Part shown: piece after piece, positions 27,970 through 37,498 of the stretch
Layout of the letters: each line of letters starts with the position of its first letter
Numbering within the stretch: position 1 is the first letter of the stretch
NCBI GenBank assembly: GCA_024743055.1
Contig: JANSXH010000008.1
Coordinates: forward strand, 62,001-126,000
Reading direction: 5' to 3'
Source: Pseudomonadota bacterium
GTDB taxonomy: Bacteria > Pseudomonadota > Alphaproteobacteria > Sneathiellales > Sneathiellaceae
DNA length: 64,000 bases
Notes under the pieces: model-generated
Told to the model about the DNA's origin: nothing
The model's input: the letters and a program-made list of their open reading frames with translations, nothing else
The model's database searches: none
Program-made: the position numbers and the translations under genes

Positions 27970-29043
27970 TCAGGCGTCATAGTCGACGATGACATCGTCT
28001 GTTAGCGGGTGGGACTGACAGGTCAGGACATACCCCTCCGCGACCTCGTCCTCCTCAAGCGCATAATTGATATCCATGCGGACCTCTCCCTGCACGATCT
28101 TTGCCCGGCAGGTGGAACACACCCCTCCCTTGCAGGCAAAGGGCAGATCCAGCCCCTGCTCCAACGCCGCATCGAGGATCGGCTTGCCTTCTTCACTGGC
28201 TTCGACCTCCGTCTCCCGGCCATCCAAAATAATCGAGACTTTGCGCTTGGGGCTGTCCTCATTGTAAACCGGCTTTGGCGCCGCCCCGGCTTTCAAGGCT
28301 GCATCGGTGATAAACAGCTCAAAATGGATATGATCTCTGCTTATTCCATGATCCGCGAGGACATCCTGCACGTCCATGATCATCTGCTCCGGCCCGCAAA
28401 GAAACACCTCATCAATCATTTTCGGATCGAGCACCGCCCCGAGTAGCTCCTTGCATTTCTCACCATTGATCCGGCCGTTGAATATCTCCGCATCCTGCCG
28501 CTCGCGGCTCAGGATATTCATCAGGTTGAAGCGATGGGGATATCTGTTTTTCAAATCCTCAAGCTCTTCCAGGAACAAGATACTGGAGACAGATCTGTTC
28601 CCATAAACCAAAGTTACCCGGCTATCTTCTTCCTCCCTCAAGATGGTTTTGATGATGGAAAGAATTGGCGTAATCCCGCTGCCTGCCGCCATGGCCAGAT
28701 ACTGCTTGGCATTATTGGGATCAATCGGCGTGAAGAATCGTCCCTGCGGCTCCATGACGTCAATCACCTGACCCGCCTCAAAATTCTCATTGGCAAAATT
28801 GGAGAAACGGCCGCCATCAATCTGCTTGATCGCCACCCGAAGATCCGGCTCGCCCACTGCGCTGCAAATGGAATAGGACCGACGCAACTCTTCCCCATCA
28901 AAATCCTTTTTTAAGGTCAAATGCTGCCCTTGAGTAAATGTATAAGCATCTTTCAGATCTTCCGGGATCTCAAAACAAACGGAGACCGCGTCGCGGGTTT
29001 CCTTCACGACTTTCTTGATCTTCAAGGGGTGAAATACTGTCAT
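27970..29043 (-). CDS. paaE: Phenylacetyl-CoA epoxidase reductase subunit PaaE
   Basis: 357 residues. The N-terminal FAD/NAD(P) reductase module has the FAD contact RRSYSICS and the nucleotide-binding AAGSGITPILSIIK. The C-terminal plant-type [2Fe-2S] ferredoxin has cysteines at 304, 309, 312 and 342 (CKGGVCSTC ... C). It passes electrons from NADPH to the PaaA di-iron centre. Last gene of paaABCDE, 9 bases after paaD. Confidence 0.95.
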   Translation of the reverse strand: MTVFHPLKIKKVVKETRDAVSVCFEIPEDLKDAYTFTQGQHLTLKKDFDGEELRRSYSICSAVGEPDLRVAIKQIDGGRFSNFANENFEAGQVIDVMEPQGRFFTPIDPNNAKQYLAMAAGSGITPILSIIKTILREEEDSRVTLVYGNRSVSSILFLEELEDLKNRYPHRFNLMNILSRERQDAEIFNGRINGEKCKELLGAVLDPKMIDEVFLCGPEQMIMDVQDVLADHGISRDHIHFELFITDAALKAGAAPKPVYNEDSPKRKVSIILDGRETEVEASEEGKPILDAALEQGLDLPFACKGGVCSTCRAKIVQGEVRMDINYALEEDEVAEGYVLTCQSHPLTDDVIVDYDA

Positions 29044-29052
29044 CTCTTTATC

Positions 29053-29541
29053 CTACACACATTTGAAATAATCGAACGGTTCCAGGCAATCCGTACACCG
29101 ATACTGGGCCTTACAGGCTGTCGAGCCAAACTCACTCACCACAGTCGTTTCCTTGGATCCACAGAGCGGACAGGTAACGACCGGATCATGACCCAGCAAA
29201 GCACTTTTTGAAGTCCCTTCAGGAGGTGCTATGCCGAACTCCCGTAATTTCCTCTTACCCTCAGCCGTCATCCAGTCCGTGGTCCAGGCCGGGGAAATTT
29301 CGGTCTTAAGCTCAAAATCTTCAATGCCGTGGAGCTTGAGCATGATGGTGATATCTTCTTCAATCACATCCATGGCAGGACATCCGGAATAAGTCGGCGT
29401 AATAGTAATGCTGGGTCTATCCCCTTTCATCTCGACATTGCGGATGATGCCCATGTCTGTAATGCTCAGGACCGGAATTTCCGGATCCTTGACCATCTCC
29501 AGAACAGACGTCACCTTCTCAATGTCAGCTGTCACTACCAT
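29053..29541 (-). CDS. paaD: Phenylacetyl-CoA epoxidase accessory protein PaaD
   Basis: 162 residues: an N-terminal MIP18/DUF59 domain (VLEMVKDPEIPVLSITDMGI) and a C-terminal cysteine cluster (CPLCGSKETT ... CKAQYRCTDC) that probably binds zinc or an Fe-S cluster. PaaD is thought to help mature the epoxidase. Its start overlaps the end of paaC by 7 bases. Confidence 0.95.
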   Translation of the reverse strand: MVVTADIEKVTSVLEMVKDPEIPVLSITDMGIIRNVEMKGDRPSITITPTYSGCPAMDVIEEDITIMLKLHGIEDFELKTEISPAWTTDWMTAEGKRKLREFGIAPPEGTSKSALLGHDPVVTCPLCGSKETTVVSEFGSTACKAQYRCTDCLEPFDYFKCV

Positions 29542-30302
29542 TTGGCGTCAGGATAGGCGCGTTGCAGGAATTGCATCTCCGCCAGAATATACCCCAGATG
29601 TTCAGAATGCTTGCCCTCACGGCTACCACGAACAGACCAAGTAACATACGGACGGGACAATGTCGCTTCCGCCAGAACCTCTTCAATATACTGATCCCAA
29701 GCGGGGCGTAATGCGGCAACATCAACACCGATACCCTTGGCTAGCATGGCATTATCAACATCGTCCATATCAAACATCTCATGGACAAAGCCCCAAAGCT
29801 CGTTCAAGGCCGTCTGCATCTTGTCATGGGATTCCAGAGTGCCATCGCCAAGACGAATAACCCAGTTGCTGCTATGGCGCCGATGATAAGTGATTTCTTT
29901 TATGGACTTGGTAGCAATTCCGGCCAATTGAGGATCGCTGGATTTGCTGAGCGCTTCATATTGCAGATACTGGAAGGCGTCGAAATACATCTGTCGGGCC
30001 ATGGTCTTGGCAAAATCCCCATTGGGCTGCTCAAGCAACAGAAAATTCCGCCACGCCATCGTATCGCGGTGAAAGGCGAGTTTATCTTCATCCCGCCCTT
30101 TACCTTCAACCTCACCTGCATAGGTCAAAAGCAAACGAGATTGTCCAAGCAGATCAAGGCCAATATTGGTGATCGCCAGGTCTTCTTCCAGGATCGGAGC
30201 ATGCCCGCACCATTCGGCCAGACGCTGACCTAAAATCAGGCTGTTATCTCCGAGCCGCAGGAGATAATCGACCAGCATTTCCTTTTCAGTCATCAGGGAC
30301 AT
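29535..30302 (-). CDS. paaC: Phenylacetyl-CoA epoxidase subunit PaaC
   Basis: 255 residues of the PaaA/PaaC ferritin-like fold, the structural non-catalytic partner of PaaA. Family segments LRLGDNSLILGQRLAEWCGHAPILEEDLA and ITYHRRHSSNWVIRLGDGT are intact. It lies 3 bases after paaB. Confidence 0.95.
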   Translation of the reverse strand: MSLMTEKEMLVDYLLRLGDNSLILGQRLAEWCGHAPILEEDLAITNIGLDLLGQSRLLLTYAGEVEGKGRDEDKLAFHRDTMAWRNFLLLEQPNGDFAKTMARQMYFDAFQYLQYEALSKSSDPQLAGIATKSIKEITYHRRHSSNWVIRLGDGTLESHDKMQTALNELWGFVHEMFDMDDVDNAMLAKGIGVDVAALRPAWDQYIEEVLAEATLSRPYVTWSVRGSREGKHSEHLGYILAEMQFLQRAYPDAKW

Positions 30303-30305
30303 TCC

Positions 30306-30602
30306 TTACATATGGCCGACTTCTTCGGGGATTTCGTAAAAGGTTGGATGCCGATACATCTTGTCGTCATTCGGCTCATAGAAGCTGCCCTTATCGTCCG
30401 GGCTGGAGGCAGTGATATCAGTCGTCTTCACCACCCAGATACTCACCCCTTCGCTGCGTCGGGTATAGACATCACGAGCATTTGTCAGAGCCATTTCCGC
30501 ATCGGCGGCATGAAGACTACCGACATGTTTGTGGTCCAGCCCGTTTTTGCTGCGAATGAACACTTCATAGAGAGGAAGTTCGTTCTTGCTATCATTACTC
30601 AT
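30306..30602 (-). CDS. paaB: Phenylacetyl-CoA epoxidase subunit PaaB
   Basis: 98-residue small subunit with the typical YEVFIRSKNGLDHKHVGSLHA start. PaaB bridges PaaAC heterodimers and is needed for activity. It is about the usual length of 95 residues. Confidence 0.95.
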   Translation of the reverse strand: MSNDSKNELPLYEVFIRSKNGLDHKHVGSLHAADAEMALTNARDVYTRRSEGVSIWVVKTTDITASSPDDKGSFYEPNDDKMYRHPTFYEIPEEVGHM

Positions 30603-30617
30603 TGATCGTGATCCTTC

Positions 30618-31592
30618 TTAAGCTGCCGCTGCCGCAGAGCGTTGCTTCTGTTTTTCTGCATAAGCGAGCGCCGCGTCCCTCACCCATTTTCCGCCTTCAT
30701 GGGCATCGACCCTATCCTTCAACCGCTCCCGGTTACAGAGGCCATTCCCGCTAACAACATTTTTGAACTCGACCCAGTCGATCTCGCCGAAATCATAGTG
30801 GCCGCGTTCCTCGTTCCATTTCAAATTATCATCAGGAATCCTGAGACCCAGATATTCCGCCTGCGGTACAGTCGCATCGACAAATTTCTGTCGCAGCTCA
30901 TCATTGGACTGCCGCTTGATCTTCCATTTCATGGACTGGGCGGATTGCGGGGAATTGGAGTCATTCGGTCCAAACATCATCAAGGATGGCCACCACCAGC
31001 GATCCAACGCATCCTGGGCCATCGCTTTTTGCTCGGGCGTTCCTTGCGCCATTGTCAGCATGATTTCGTATCCCTGACGCTGGTGAAAGCTTTCTTCCTT
31101 GCAGATCTTAATCATGGCGCGAGCATAGGGGCCATATGAACAGCGACATAGCGCAATCTGATTTGTGATCGCTGCGCCGTCCACTAACCAGCCGATGGCG
31201 CCGATGTCGGCCCAAGAAAGAGTCGGATAATTGAAAATACTGGAATACTTGGCCTTGCCGGTATGCAGCTGATCAAACATCTCATCACGGGAAATACCAA
31301 GGGTCTCTGTAGCGCTATAAAGATATAGCCCGTGCCCACCCTCATCCTGGATTTTGGCCATCAAGACCGCTTTGCGCTTCAGGCTTGGTGCCCGGGTCAA
31401 CCAATTTCCTTCTGGCAACATACCAACGACTTCTGAATGGGCGTGCTGGGACATCTGCCGGATCAGCGTATGCCGGTACTTTTCCGGCATCCAGTCCTTG
31501 GGCTCAATGCGCGTTTCAGCATCCACTTTTGTCTGGAAGGCTTTTTCCAGGGCGTCGTCATCGCGCGGCGCGTCAGTGTTGATTGCATCCAT
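30618..31592 (-). CDS. paaA: Phenylacetyl-CoA epoxidase catalytic subunit PaaA
   Basis: 324-residue di-iron monooxygenase that epoxidises the aromatic ring of phenylacetyl-CoA. Family landmarks include [35 protein letters not shown] (iron-ligand Glu and His) and [12 protein letters not shown] (second ligand set). First gene of paaABCDE. No paaK, paaF, paaG, paaJ or paaZ lies in this window, so the rest of the pathway must be elsewhere. The upstream region carries a 9-base inverted repeat. Confidence 0.96.
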   Translation of the reverse strand: MDAINTDAPRDDDALEKAFQTKVDAETRIEPKDWMPEKYRHTLIRQMSQHAHSEVVGMLPEGNWLTRAPSLKRKAVLMAKIQDEGGHGLYLYSATETLGISRDEMFDQLHTGKAKYSSIFNYPTLSWADIGAIGWLVDGAAITNQIALCRCSYGPYARAMIKICKEESFHQRQGYEIMLTMAQGTPEQKAMAQDALDRWWWPSLMMFGPNDSNSPQSAQSMKWKIKRQSNDELRQKFVDATVPQAEYLGLRIPDDNLKWNEERGHYDFGEIDWVEFKNVVSGNGLCNRERLKDRVDAHEGGKWVRDAALAYAEKQKQRSAAAAA

Positions 31593-31634
31593 GTTTGTTT
31601 CCCGAATTTCAGAGTTCCCATCAGTGATCTCTTA

Positions 31635-31677
31635 TATGATACATTATTTTGTATTTTGCAAGTATTTTTGTATCATA
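31635..31677. promoter_or_regulatory. Inverted-repeat operator upstream of paaA
   Basis: TATGATACA (31635-31643) and TGTATCATA (31669-31677) are perfect 9-base inverted arms whose centres are 34 bases apart, about three helical turns. They lie 43-85 bases upstream of paaA, in the region shared with the divergent 349-residue gene. A dimeric repressor binding each arm, or a looped pair, would control both. The regulator is unidentified. The GntR gene at 32852-33604 is a candidate. Confidence 0.5.
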
Positions 31678-31777
31678 ATAGAAATGCGTTTGGGATTTAA
31701 ATTCTGGTTCAGCGCTGTATAGTTGTCCCCGACTTTTTCACACTCCATAATAACAAACTAAAAACAGGAGTCCGATC

Positions 31778-32827
31778 ATGACTACATCCGTCTCGACAGC
31801 GGTGAAATACGAGGCTGTCGCGAAAATCTATCACGCATTTTTCACTGGCCTGATGCTGACAGTGACATTAAGAAAAGACAGATACGCCGCGGGTGATCTG
31901 TGTTTTCATGTGTTCCGGCGACAGCATCATGAGAAATTCCTTTCGAGCTTTGAAAAACTTGGTCTTTCAGATCTGCCCGATGCAGTAGCGTGCGCCCAAT
32001 ATCACTATCTCTCAAATAGTGTCGGCGGCGTGCCGGTCGAATATATGTATGAATCAGACCAGAAAGCCTGGGTGCATTTCTGTCATCCCCGTTGGATGTA
32101 TGAAGGCGCTGCCTTGTGCGGTATGCCACTGGAAATCAGCCACGGATTTTTAAAAGGATGGTATGGGCAGAACGGTGTCTCCTTGAAAAACCCGCGTCTC
32201 GGCTTTGTCTGTACGTCCCAGGATATGGACGGGCAATATGGTATGGCAGGTTATTTCAAAGAGCATAGCCATGACCTCGCCCCTGAAGAGCGCCTGCAGT
32301 TTTCGCCAGGCGAAATTGCTCCCCCTTTCGACCCTTCTAAGGCACCGGTGCTTGATGCTGGCACTTGGCCCGAAGAACGTCTGCAAAAGGCCAATCGAAA
32401 TTATGCGATGGAATATGCTAAAAATTCACTCATCGAACTGGCCAAGTTATTTGGACCGGCAGAAGCTGCCTATCTCGGTGGGATCACAGCGCAGTTGATC
32501 GGCAAACAGTTCTATCGCGATACAGCAGAACTGTTAAAAATCAACGGTGATAGTGCGTCAGATTTCGCAACCTACCTTTCACACTTGATTGACGGCCAGG
32601 ATGATGAAGTCACAGTCGAGGAAAAGTCAGGGGACGTCCATATCAAACAAACAGGTTGGCGTTTAATGCGGGGAAGTGGGCCCCATCCTATTTCTGTATT
32701 TGAAGCCTGGAATGATCTGTGGAAAGGCGCCCTATCTGTGCATAACAGATATCTTGTGCTGGAGACGTTACAGCGTCAGGATTATGGCGATGACTGCTTT
32801 GAATGGTGGATAAGAGCGCGGCAGTAA
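31778..32827 (+). CDS. Conserved-looking protein of unknown function, divergent from paaA
   Basis: 349 residues, no signal peptide or membrane helix. The N-terminal half is rich in aromatic residues and histidines (RRQHHEKFL, HFCHPRWMYEGAAL). The second half has a helical NYAMEYAKNSLIELAKLFGPAEAAYLGG segment that faintly recalls the thiazoline-carboxylate hydrolase-like family, a weak impression only. The coding is clean and an ACAGGAG ribosome site precedes the ATG. The shared upstream region with paaA suggests co-regulation with phenylacetate catabolism. Confidence 0.7.
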   Translation: MTTSVSTAVKYEAVAKIYHAFFTGLMLTVTLRKDRYAAGDLCFHVFRRQHHEKFLSSFEKLGLSDLPDAVACAQYHYLSNSVGGVPVEYMYESDQKAWVHFCHPRWMYEGAALCGMPLEISHGFLKGWYGQNGVSLKNPRLGFVCTSQDMDGQYGMAGYFKEHSHDLAPEERLQFSPGEIAPPFDPSKAPVLDAGTWPEERLQKANRNYAMEYAKNSLIELAKLFGPAEAAYLGGITAQLIGKQFYRDTAELLKINGDSASDFATYLSHLIDGQDDEVTVEEKSGDVHIKQTGWRLMRGSGPHPISVFEAWNDLWKGALSVHNRYLVLETLQRQDYGDDCFEWWIRARQ

Positions 32828-32834
32828 ATCCAGG

Positions 32835-32866
32835 AAAAAACGCGAAGACGCTTAGGCGACTTCGCG
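32835..32866 (-). terminator. Rho-independent terminator for the GntR gene
   Basis: CGCGAAG (32841-32847) and CTTCGCG (32860-32866) form a 7-base stem. Read on the minus strand, the stem is followed at once by TTTTTT (32835-32840). The stem overlaps the last codons of the GntR gene. On the plus strand it can also fold just after the stop of the unknown gene, so it may serve both convergent genes. Confidence 0.72.
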
Positions 32867-33604
32867 GCTTTGGTTTAATTGCTCATTATGAAGCTGGCGC
32901 ATATCTGACATCAAAGCCTCTATCAACATGGACATCGCCTGCTCTGCTCCGTCAACATTCCGATTTCTCAGTTCAATCAGGATGGCGTGATAGGCACCCA
33001 AGATTCCGTCGGGGATAGAATTTTCAGCGGATCGAAGCTGAAGTTGATAGTCACACATCGATTGAATTACGCCACTTAGGCGAAGTATCAAATCATTATG
33101 ACAGATTTCAAACAGCGTCATGTGGAAATCCACACAACCTGCATGGAGATCCATGAGAGAATTTGACTCAACAGCCTCCTTCATCGCCAAATAGGTATCC
33201 TCAAGGCGATCCAACTCCTCATCAGTAGCCCGCTGTGCCACCAGCCGAACAACGAGAGGCTCCATTAGCTCTCGAGTTTCCGCCATATTGCGAAAATCGT
33301 TGCGACCAGCGCTATCCAGGGACTGCCAGGCTAAAATGTCAGGATCGAGAAGGTTCCAATATTCACGATCCCTTACATAGGTTCCTGCCCGCTGCTTAGC
33401 TTCTATCAATCCTTTCGCCGTCAATACTCTGAAGGCTTCCCGGATAGCTGTTCTGCTACCATTGAATCGTTTTATGATTTCTGATTCATGTGGGATAGGA
33501 TTGCCTGGCTTTAAAACACCTGTGACTATTTCTCGACCGATTTCATGGACAACCATTCCATGAATACCAGCCCTCGGATAACACCATTTATCCTTCTCTG
33601 ACAT
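32852..33604 (-). CDS. GntR-family regulator, FCD subfamily
   Basis: 250 residues. The N-terminal winged helix-turn-helix (about 15-80, IPHESEIIKRFNGSRTAIREAFRVLTAKGLIEAK) is the GntR signature. The C-terminal all-helical FCD ligand domain (about 100-240) carries the metal-site residues D-x4-H style in DLHAGCVDFHMTLFEICHN. FCD regulators usually respond to organic acids or sugar acids. It is divergent from a DenD-like sugar-acid dehydrogenase gene, which is one plausible target. It is also the only GntR protein in the window and could recognise the GTATAC-like sites of the catabolic island (inference). Confidence 0.9.
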   Translation of the reverse strand: MSEKDKWCYPRAGIHGMVVHEIGREIVTGVLKPGNPIPHESEIIKRFNGSRTAIREAFRVLTAKGLIEAKQRAGTYVRDREYWNLLDPDILAWQSLDSAGRNDFRNMAETRELMEPLVVRLVAQRATDEELDRLEDTYLAMKEAVESNSLMDLHAGCVDFHMTLFEICHNDLILRLSGVIQSMCDYQLQLRSAENSIPDGILGAYHAILIELRNRNVDGAEQAMSMLIEALMSDMRQLHNEQLNQSREVA

Positions 33605-34182
33605 AACTCATTCCCCTTTCGGAGAAGCTCCGGCATTTCCAAAAAATCTGACTACCCTGTCACATTGAATACCAGAACGTCCCAATACCCCTTTTTATAG
33701 AGTGCACTTAGGATAAGAATCAAGTTTTATGTCCTTTTTATGGCCGAATTAGTGAATTCACACCTCAATGAGATTGATACGGGCCATACTTTTTAATCAA
33801 TCGAAATAAGTCTAGAAATGATCTCAACTGGTCTATTTCAATTACTCATGAGTTGTAATTATTTGAATTGTTTCGCGAGAATTCAATAGCTTTTAAATAT
33901 CGAAAACTGATTAATGTTATTATTTCTGCGGGTTCTAGAAAAAGCTTGAAACGGCAAATTTCTAATTGCATTAACACACACAGATTCATCTGAAGACTTA
34001 ATTTTACTAAAACTAGCGTCCATATTTGAGGAGGTTTGTATAAGAAAATTGGAATTCAACAAATTTTTGCTTTTAACTAAAAAAGATGATTTTTTCTAAA
34101 AAACTGGCGATACTGGGTCTCTCATCTGGAACTGATTCGCCTTAACAATTGCCGCAATGCTTGAGCCTGAAGGAAATTTAAC
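33605..34182. promoter_or_regulatory. AT-rich divergent region between gntR and denD-like gene
   Basis: 578 bases, clearly AT-rich, no credible gene. The most structured element is the 10-base palindrome ACTCATGAGT (33844-33853), nested in AATTAC ... GTAATT arms (33840-33845 and 33855-33860). This could be an operator for the GntR protein. Nothing else is recognisable. Confidence 0.5.
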
Positions 34183-35175
34183 GTGAAAATACTTATAACT
34201 GGTGGAGCTGGCTTCCTTGGAAAGCGCCTTACAAAAAGACTTTTGGATCGACGCTATCTGTTAGACTCACAGGGGCGTAAAAGCGAGCTGACAAAGATTA
34301 CTCTATTTGACGTAGTAGAGACTGTGGGTTTCCACACAGATCTTATAGAATATGTCAAAGGAGATATCTCAGATTTTGACCAGGTCCAAGACCTTGTCGG
34401 TGAAGACACAGAGAGTATTTTTCACCTCGCAGCTATCGTCAGTGCAGATGCTGAAGAGAATTTTGATCTTGGCATGCGGATCAATCTCGATGGCACCCGA
34501 AACATTCTGGAAGCAGCGCGCCATCTTTCTCATATCCCTAAACTTATTTTTACAAGCTCCGTCGCAACTTATGGCGGGGATTTACCAGACATTGTTACCG
34601 ATGCAACATTGCAGTCTCCTCAGACCTCATATGGTGCGGCGAAAGCGGCGGGTGAATTACTCGTCAATGATTATAGCCGTAAGGGGTATATTGACGGGCG
34701 GAGTTTGCGCTTACCTACCATTTCAGTGCGCACAGGGCTGCCCAACAAGGCGGCGTCGACCTGGGCCAGTTCCATCATTCGAGAGCCGCTTTCCGGTAAG
34801 GACGCCTCCTGCCCCGTTTCCAAGTCGACCAGAATGGCCTGCATGAGCCCAAGGAAAATCATCGAAGCATTTATCCATGCCCACGACCTTCCGGCAGAGA
34901 AATTTGGATCCAACCGGTCGTTGTTGCTGCCGGGTGCGTCTGTTTCCGCCGGCGATATGGCAGCGGCAGTTGAACGGTTTAAGGGTAACCGCCAAGTCGG
35001 TGCCATTCATTGGGAGCCCGATGACGCGATCCAGAAAATCGTCAACGGCTGGCCAAAGGAGACGCGGTCGGAACGTGCCGATGCGATGGGATTTGAAAAG
35101 GATCAGACGGTCGACGATCTGGTCTCCGCCTTTATCGAGGATGATCTCGACGACCAGATCGCCATATATGGTTAG
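34183..35175 (+). CDS. DenD-like NAD-dependent sugar-acid dehydrogenase (extended SDR)
   Basis: 330 residues with the extended-SDR NAD motif GGAGFLG (7-13) and the active-site [11 protein letters not shown] (YxxxK), preceded by TSSVATYGG. Segments [29 protein letters not shown] and [13 protein letters not shown] match D-erythronate dehydrogenase (DenD) and related enzymes, which oxidise C2 of 4-carbon sugar acids. The GTG start has AAGGAAATTT upstream. The partner kinase, decarboxylase and isomerase (OtnK, OtnC, OtnI) are not in the window. The stop overlaps the stop of the convergent MtnA-like gene. Confidence 0.8.
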   Translation: MKILITGGAGFLGKRLTKRLLDRRYLLDSQGRKSELTKITLFDVVETVGFHTDLIEYVKGDISDFDQVQDLVGEDTESIFHLAAIVSADAEENFDLGMRINLDGTRNILEAARHLSHIPKLIFTSSVATYGGDLPDIVTDATLQSPQTSYGAAKAAGELLVNDYSRKGYIDGRSLRLPTISVRTGLPNKAASTWASSIIREPLSGKDASCPVSKSTRMACMSPRKIIEAFIHAHDLPAEKFGSNRSLLLPGASVSAGDMAAAVERFKGNRQVGAIHWEPDDAIQKIVNGWPKETRSERADAMGFEKDQTVDDLVSAFIEDDLDDQIAIYG

Positions 35176-36266
35176 GCAACATTTCTTTCAAACAAGCCCG
35201 CAAGGCCTACTTTTGATGCCGGGCAAATTCCCCGCTCGGTAATCAGGCCGGTCACGAGCCGAGCAGGAGTTACATCAAATGCATAATTCTTCGATGGACT
35301 GAATTCCGGTAGGATGCGCACCTCTGAGATAACGCCATTGCTGTCCAGTCCTTGCACATAATCGACTTCGTGACTATTCCGCACTTCTATAGGGACATCA
35401 GCAACACCGTCTTCTATTTCCCAGTCAATGGTGGGGCTTGGCAAGGCGACATAAAACGGAACATTGTTATCCTTCGCGGCCAACGCTTTCAGATAGGTAC
35501 CAATCTTATTGCAAACGTCTCCTGCAGCTGTCGTTCTGTCCGTGCCAGTGATGCAAAGATCAACCATTCCATGCTGCATAAGATGTCCACCGACATTGTC
35601 GACGATCAGAGTGTGATCGACACCATGCTTGCCAAGCTCCCAAGCTGTCAAATGGGCGCCTTGGTTACGTGGGCGAGTTTCGTCCACCCAGACATGGACG
35701 GGAATACCGGCATTATGTGCTTTATAGATGGGTGATAAAGCTGTCCCCCAGTCAACCGTCGCCAACCAACCTGCGTTGCAATGAGTCAGGATATTGACGG
35801 CTTCACCCGGTTTCTTTTTAGAGATTTCCTCGATCAAGGTCATACCGTGATCTCCGAGGGCGCTACAAATGGATACATCCTCGTCACAGATTTCAGCCGC
35901 CATTGCGTAAGAGGCCTCGCGGCGTTTCTCAACCTCAATATCTTGCAAATATGCTTGCATACGATGAATAGCCCATCTGAGGTTCACCGCAGTCGGCCGA
36001 GTTGCAATCAACGTTCCGCCAATCCGACGAAGGTTTTCATCCGACGGATCTTCATTGATACCCAGGCAGACACCATAAGCGGCCGTCGCGCCAATCAGCG
36101 GTGCCCCCCTTACCAGCATTGCCGATATGGCGTGGGCTGCATCGGTCACGGATCGCAAATTCTCAATCACAAATTCGTGGGGAAGCTTTGTCTGGTCTAT
36201 GATATCCACTGACCAGCCATCAGCAGACAACCAGATCGTTCGATAAGCAGTTCCATCTATTTTCAT
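35172..36266 (-). CDS. mtnA: S-methyl-5-thioribose-1-phosphate isomerase (MtnA-like)
   Basis: 364 residues from the ATG at 36266. The open frame continues 79 codons further upstream without homology and would cover the promoter of the divergent ADH gene. Family signatures are [16 protein letters not shown], the catalytic cysteine region [12 protein letters not shown] and the aspartate region [21 protein letters not shown]. MtnA isomerises methylthioribose-1-phosphate, and close relatives act on 5-deoxyribose-1-phosphate or in the isoprenoid shunt. No mtnK, mtnB, mtnC or mtnD is nearby, so its role here is uncertain. Confidence 0.88.
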   Translation of the reverse strand: MKIDGTAYRTIWLSADGWSVDIIDQTKLPHEFVIENLRSVTDAAHAISAMLVRGAPLIGATAAYGVCLGINEDPSDENLRRIGGTLIATRPTAVNLRWAIHRMQAYLQDIEVEKRREASYAMAAEICDEDVSICSALGDHGMTLIEEISKKKPGEAVNILTHCNAGWLATVDWGTALSPIYKAHNAGIPVHVWVDETRPRNQGAHLTAWELGKHGVDHTLIVDNVGGHLMQHGMVDLCITGTDRTTAAGDVCNKIGTYLKALAAKDNNVPFYVALPSPTIDWEIEDGVADVPIEVRNSHEVDYVQGLDSNGVISEVRILPEFSPSKNYAFDVTPARLVTGLITERGICPASKVGLAGLFERNVA

Positions 36267-36380
36267 GACTATTCGCTTTCCCATTAGCACTGGTGAAAAA
36301 TGGCGGATTAACCTTGCACTCAACCATATAATTCTGCAAAACTTTCGTAACCAAAAATATCGTAGCAAAGGGGAGAATTT

Positions 36381-37490
36381 ATGGAAGTCAAAGCTGCTGT
36401 TGCTCATAAGGCCGGGGCCCCACTCACAATCGAAACCGTCACTTTGGACGGCCCAAGAGAAGGTGAAGTCCTTGTTGAGGTAAAGGCCAGCGGGCTTTGC
36501 CATACAGATGCGTTCACATTGTCAGGTGACGATCCTGAAGGAATTTTCCCCGCGATCCTTGGTCATGAAGGTGCTGGAGTTGTCGTTGATGTAGGCCCAG
36601 GGGTCAGTAGTCTTAAAAAAGGCGACCATGTTATCCCACTTTACACACCGGAATGTCGTCAATGCGATTACTGTACAAGCGGTAAAACAAATCTATGTCA
36701 GGCGATTCGGGTGACTCAAGGCCAGGGATTGATGCCTGACGGTAGCAGCCGGTTTAAAATAAATGGCGAGAAAGTCTTCCATTATATGGGCTGTTCAACA
36801 TTCGCGAATTATACAGTCGTTCCAGAAATCGCTTTGGCCAAAATCCGCGAAGACGCACCTTTTGAAAAAGTCTGTTATATCGGCTGCGGCGTGACCACTG
36901 GCATCGGTGCGGTTATCAACACAGCAAAAGTTCAACCCGGCGACAATGTTGTTGTCTTCGGTCTCGGCGGAATCGGACTTAACGTCATTCAAGGCGCCCG
37001 AATGGCCGGAGCCAATATGATTGTTGGAGTGGATCTCAATAACGGTCGCAAGGAATTGGGCGAGAAATTCGGCATGACGCATTTCGTCAATCCCAATGAG
37101 GTGGGGGACGACATTGTCAATTACCTGGTTGATCTGACCAATGGTGGTGCAGATTATTCCTTTGAGTGTATCGGTAATGTCAATGTCATGCGCCAAGCGC
37201 TCGAATGCTGTCATAAGGGATGGGGTGAAAGTATCATTATTGGCGTTGCCGGAGCTGGTCAGGAAATCGCCACCCGTCCCTTCCAGCTTGTCACCGGTCG
37301 GGTCTGGAAAGGAACCGCCTTTGGCGGCGCCAAAGGACGGACGGATGTTCCCAAAATTGTCGACTGGTACATGGATGGCAAAATCAATATAGATGATCTC
37401 ATCACCCATGTCATGCCTGTGGAGGATATCAATAAAGGATTTGACCTGATGCATGAAGGGGAATCCATCCGAAGCGTCGTAACCTTTTAG
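36381..37490 (+). CDS. frmA: S-(hydroxymethyl)glutathione dehydrogenase (class III ADH)
   Basis: 369-residue zinc alcohol dehydrogenase that oxidises the formaldehyde-glutathione adduct. The catalytic zinc region has [13 protein letters not shown] and GHEGAGVV, the structural zinc site has [15 protein letters not shown], and the nucleotide motif is [24 protein letters not shown] precedes the ATG. It is followed after 8 bases by the S-formylglutathione hydrolase gene, the standard formaldehyde-detoxification pair. Likely sources are the demethylating enzymes at 22-27 kb. Confidence 0.96.
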   Translation: MEVKAAVAHKAGAPLTIETVTLDGPREGEVLVEVKASGLCHTDAFTLSGDDPEGIFPAILGHEGAGVVVDVGPGVSSLKKGDHVIPLYTPECRQCDYCTSGKTNLCQAIRVTQGQGLMPDGSSRFKINGEKVFHYMGCSTFANYTVVPEIALAKIREDAPFEKVCYIGCGVTTGIGAVINTAKVQPGDNVVVFGLGGIGLNVIQGARMAGANMIVGVDLNNGRKELGEKFGMTHFVNPNEVGDDIVNYLVDLTNGGADYSFECIGNVNVMRQALECCHKGWGESIIIGVAGAGQEIATRPFQLVTGRVWKGTAFGGAKGRTDVPKIVDWYMDGKINIDDLITHVMPVEDINKGFDLMHEGESIRSVVTF

Positions 37491-37498
37491 GAAGTTCC

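Noticed and set aside
36267..36503. 79-codon N-terminal extension of the MtnA-like protein
   Set aside because: It would cover the promoter and start of the divergent class III ADH gene and has no family similarity.
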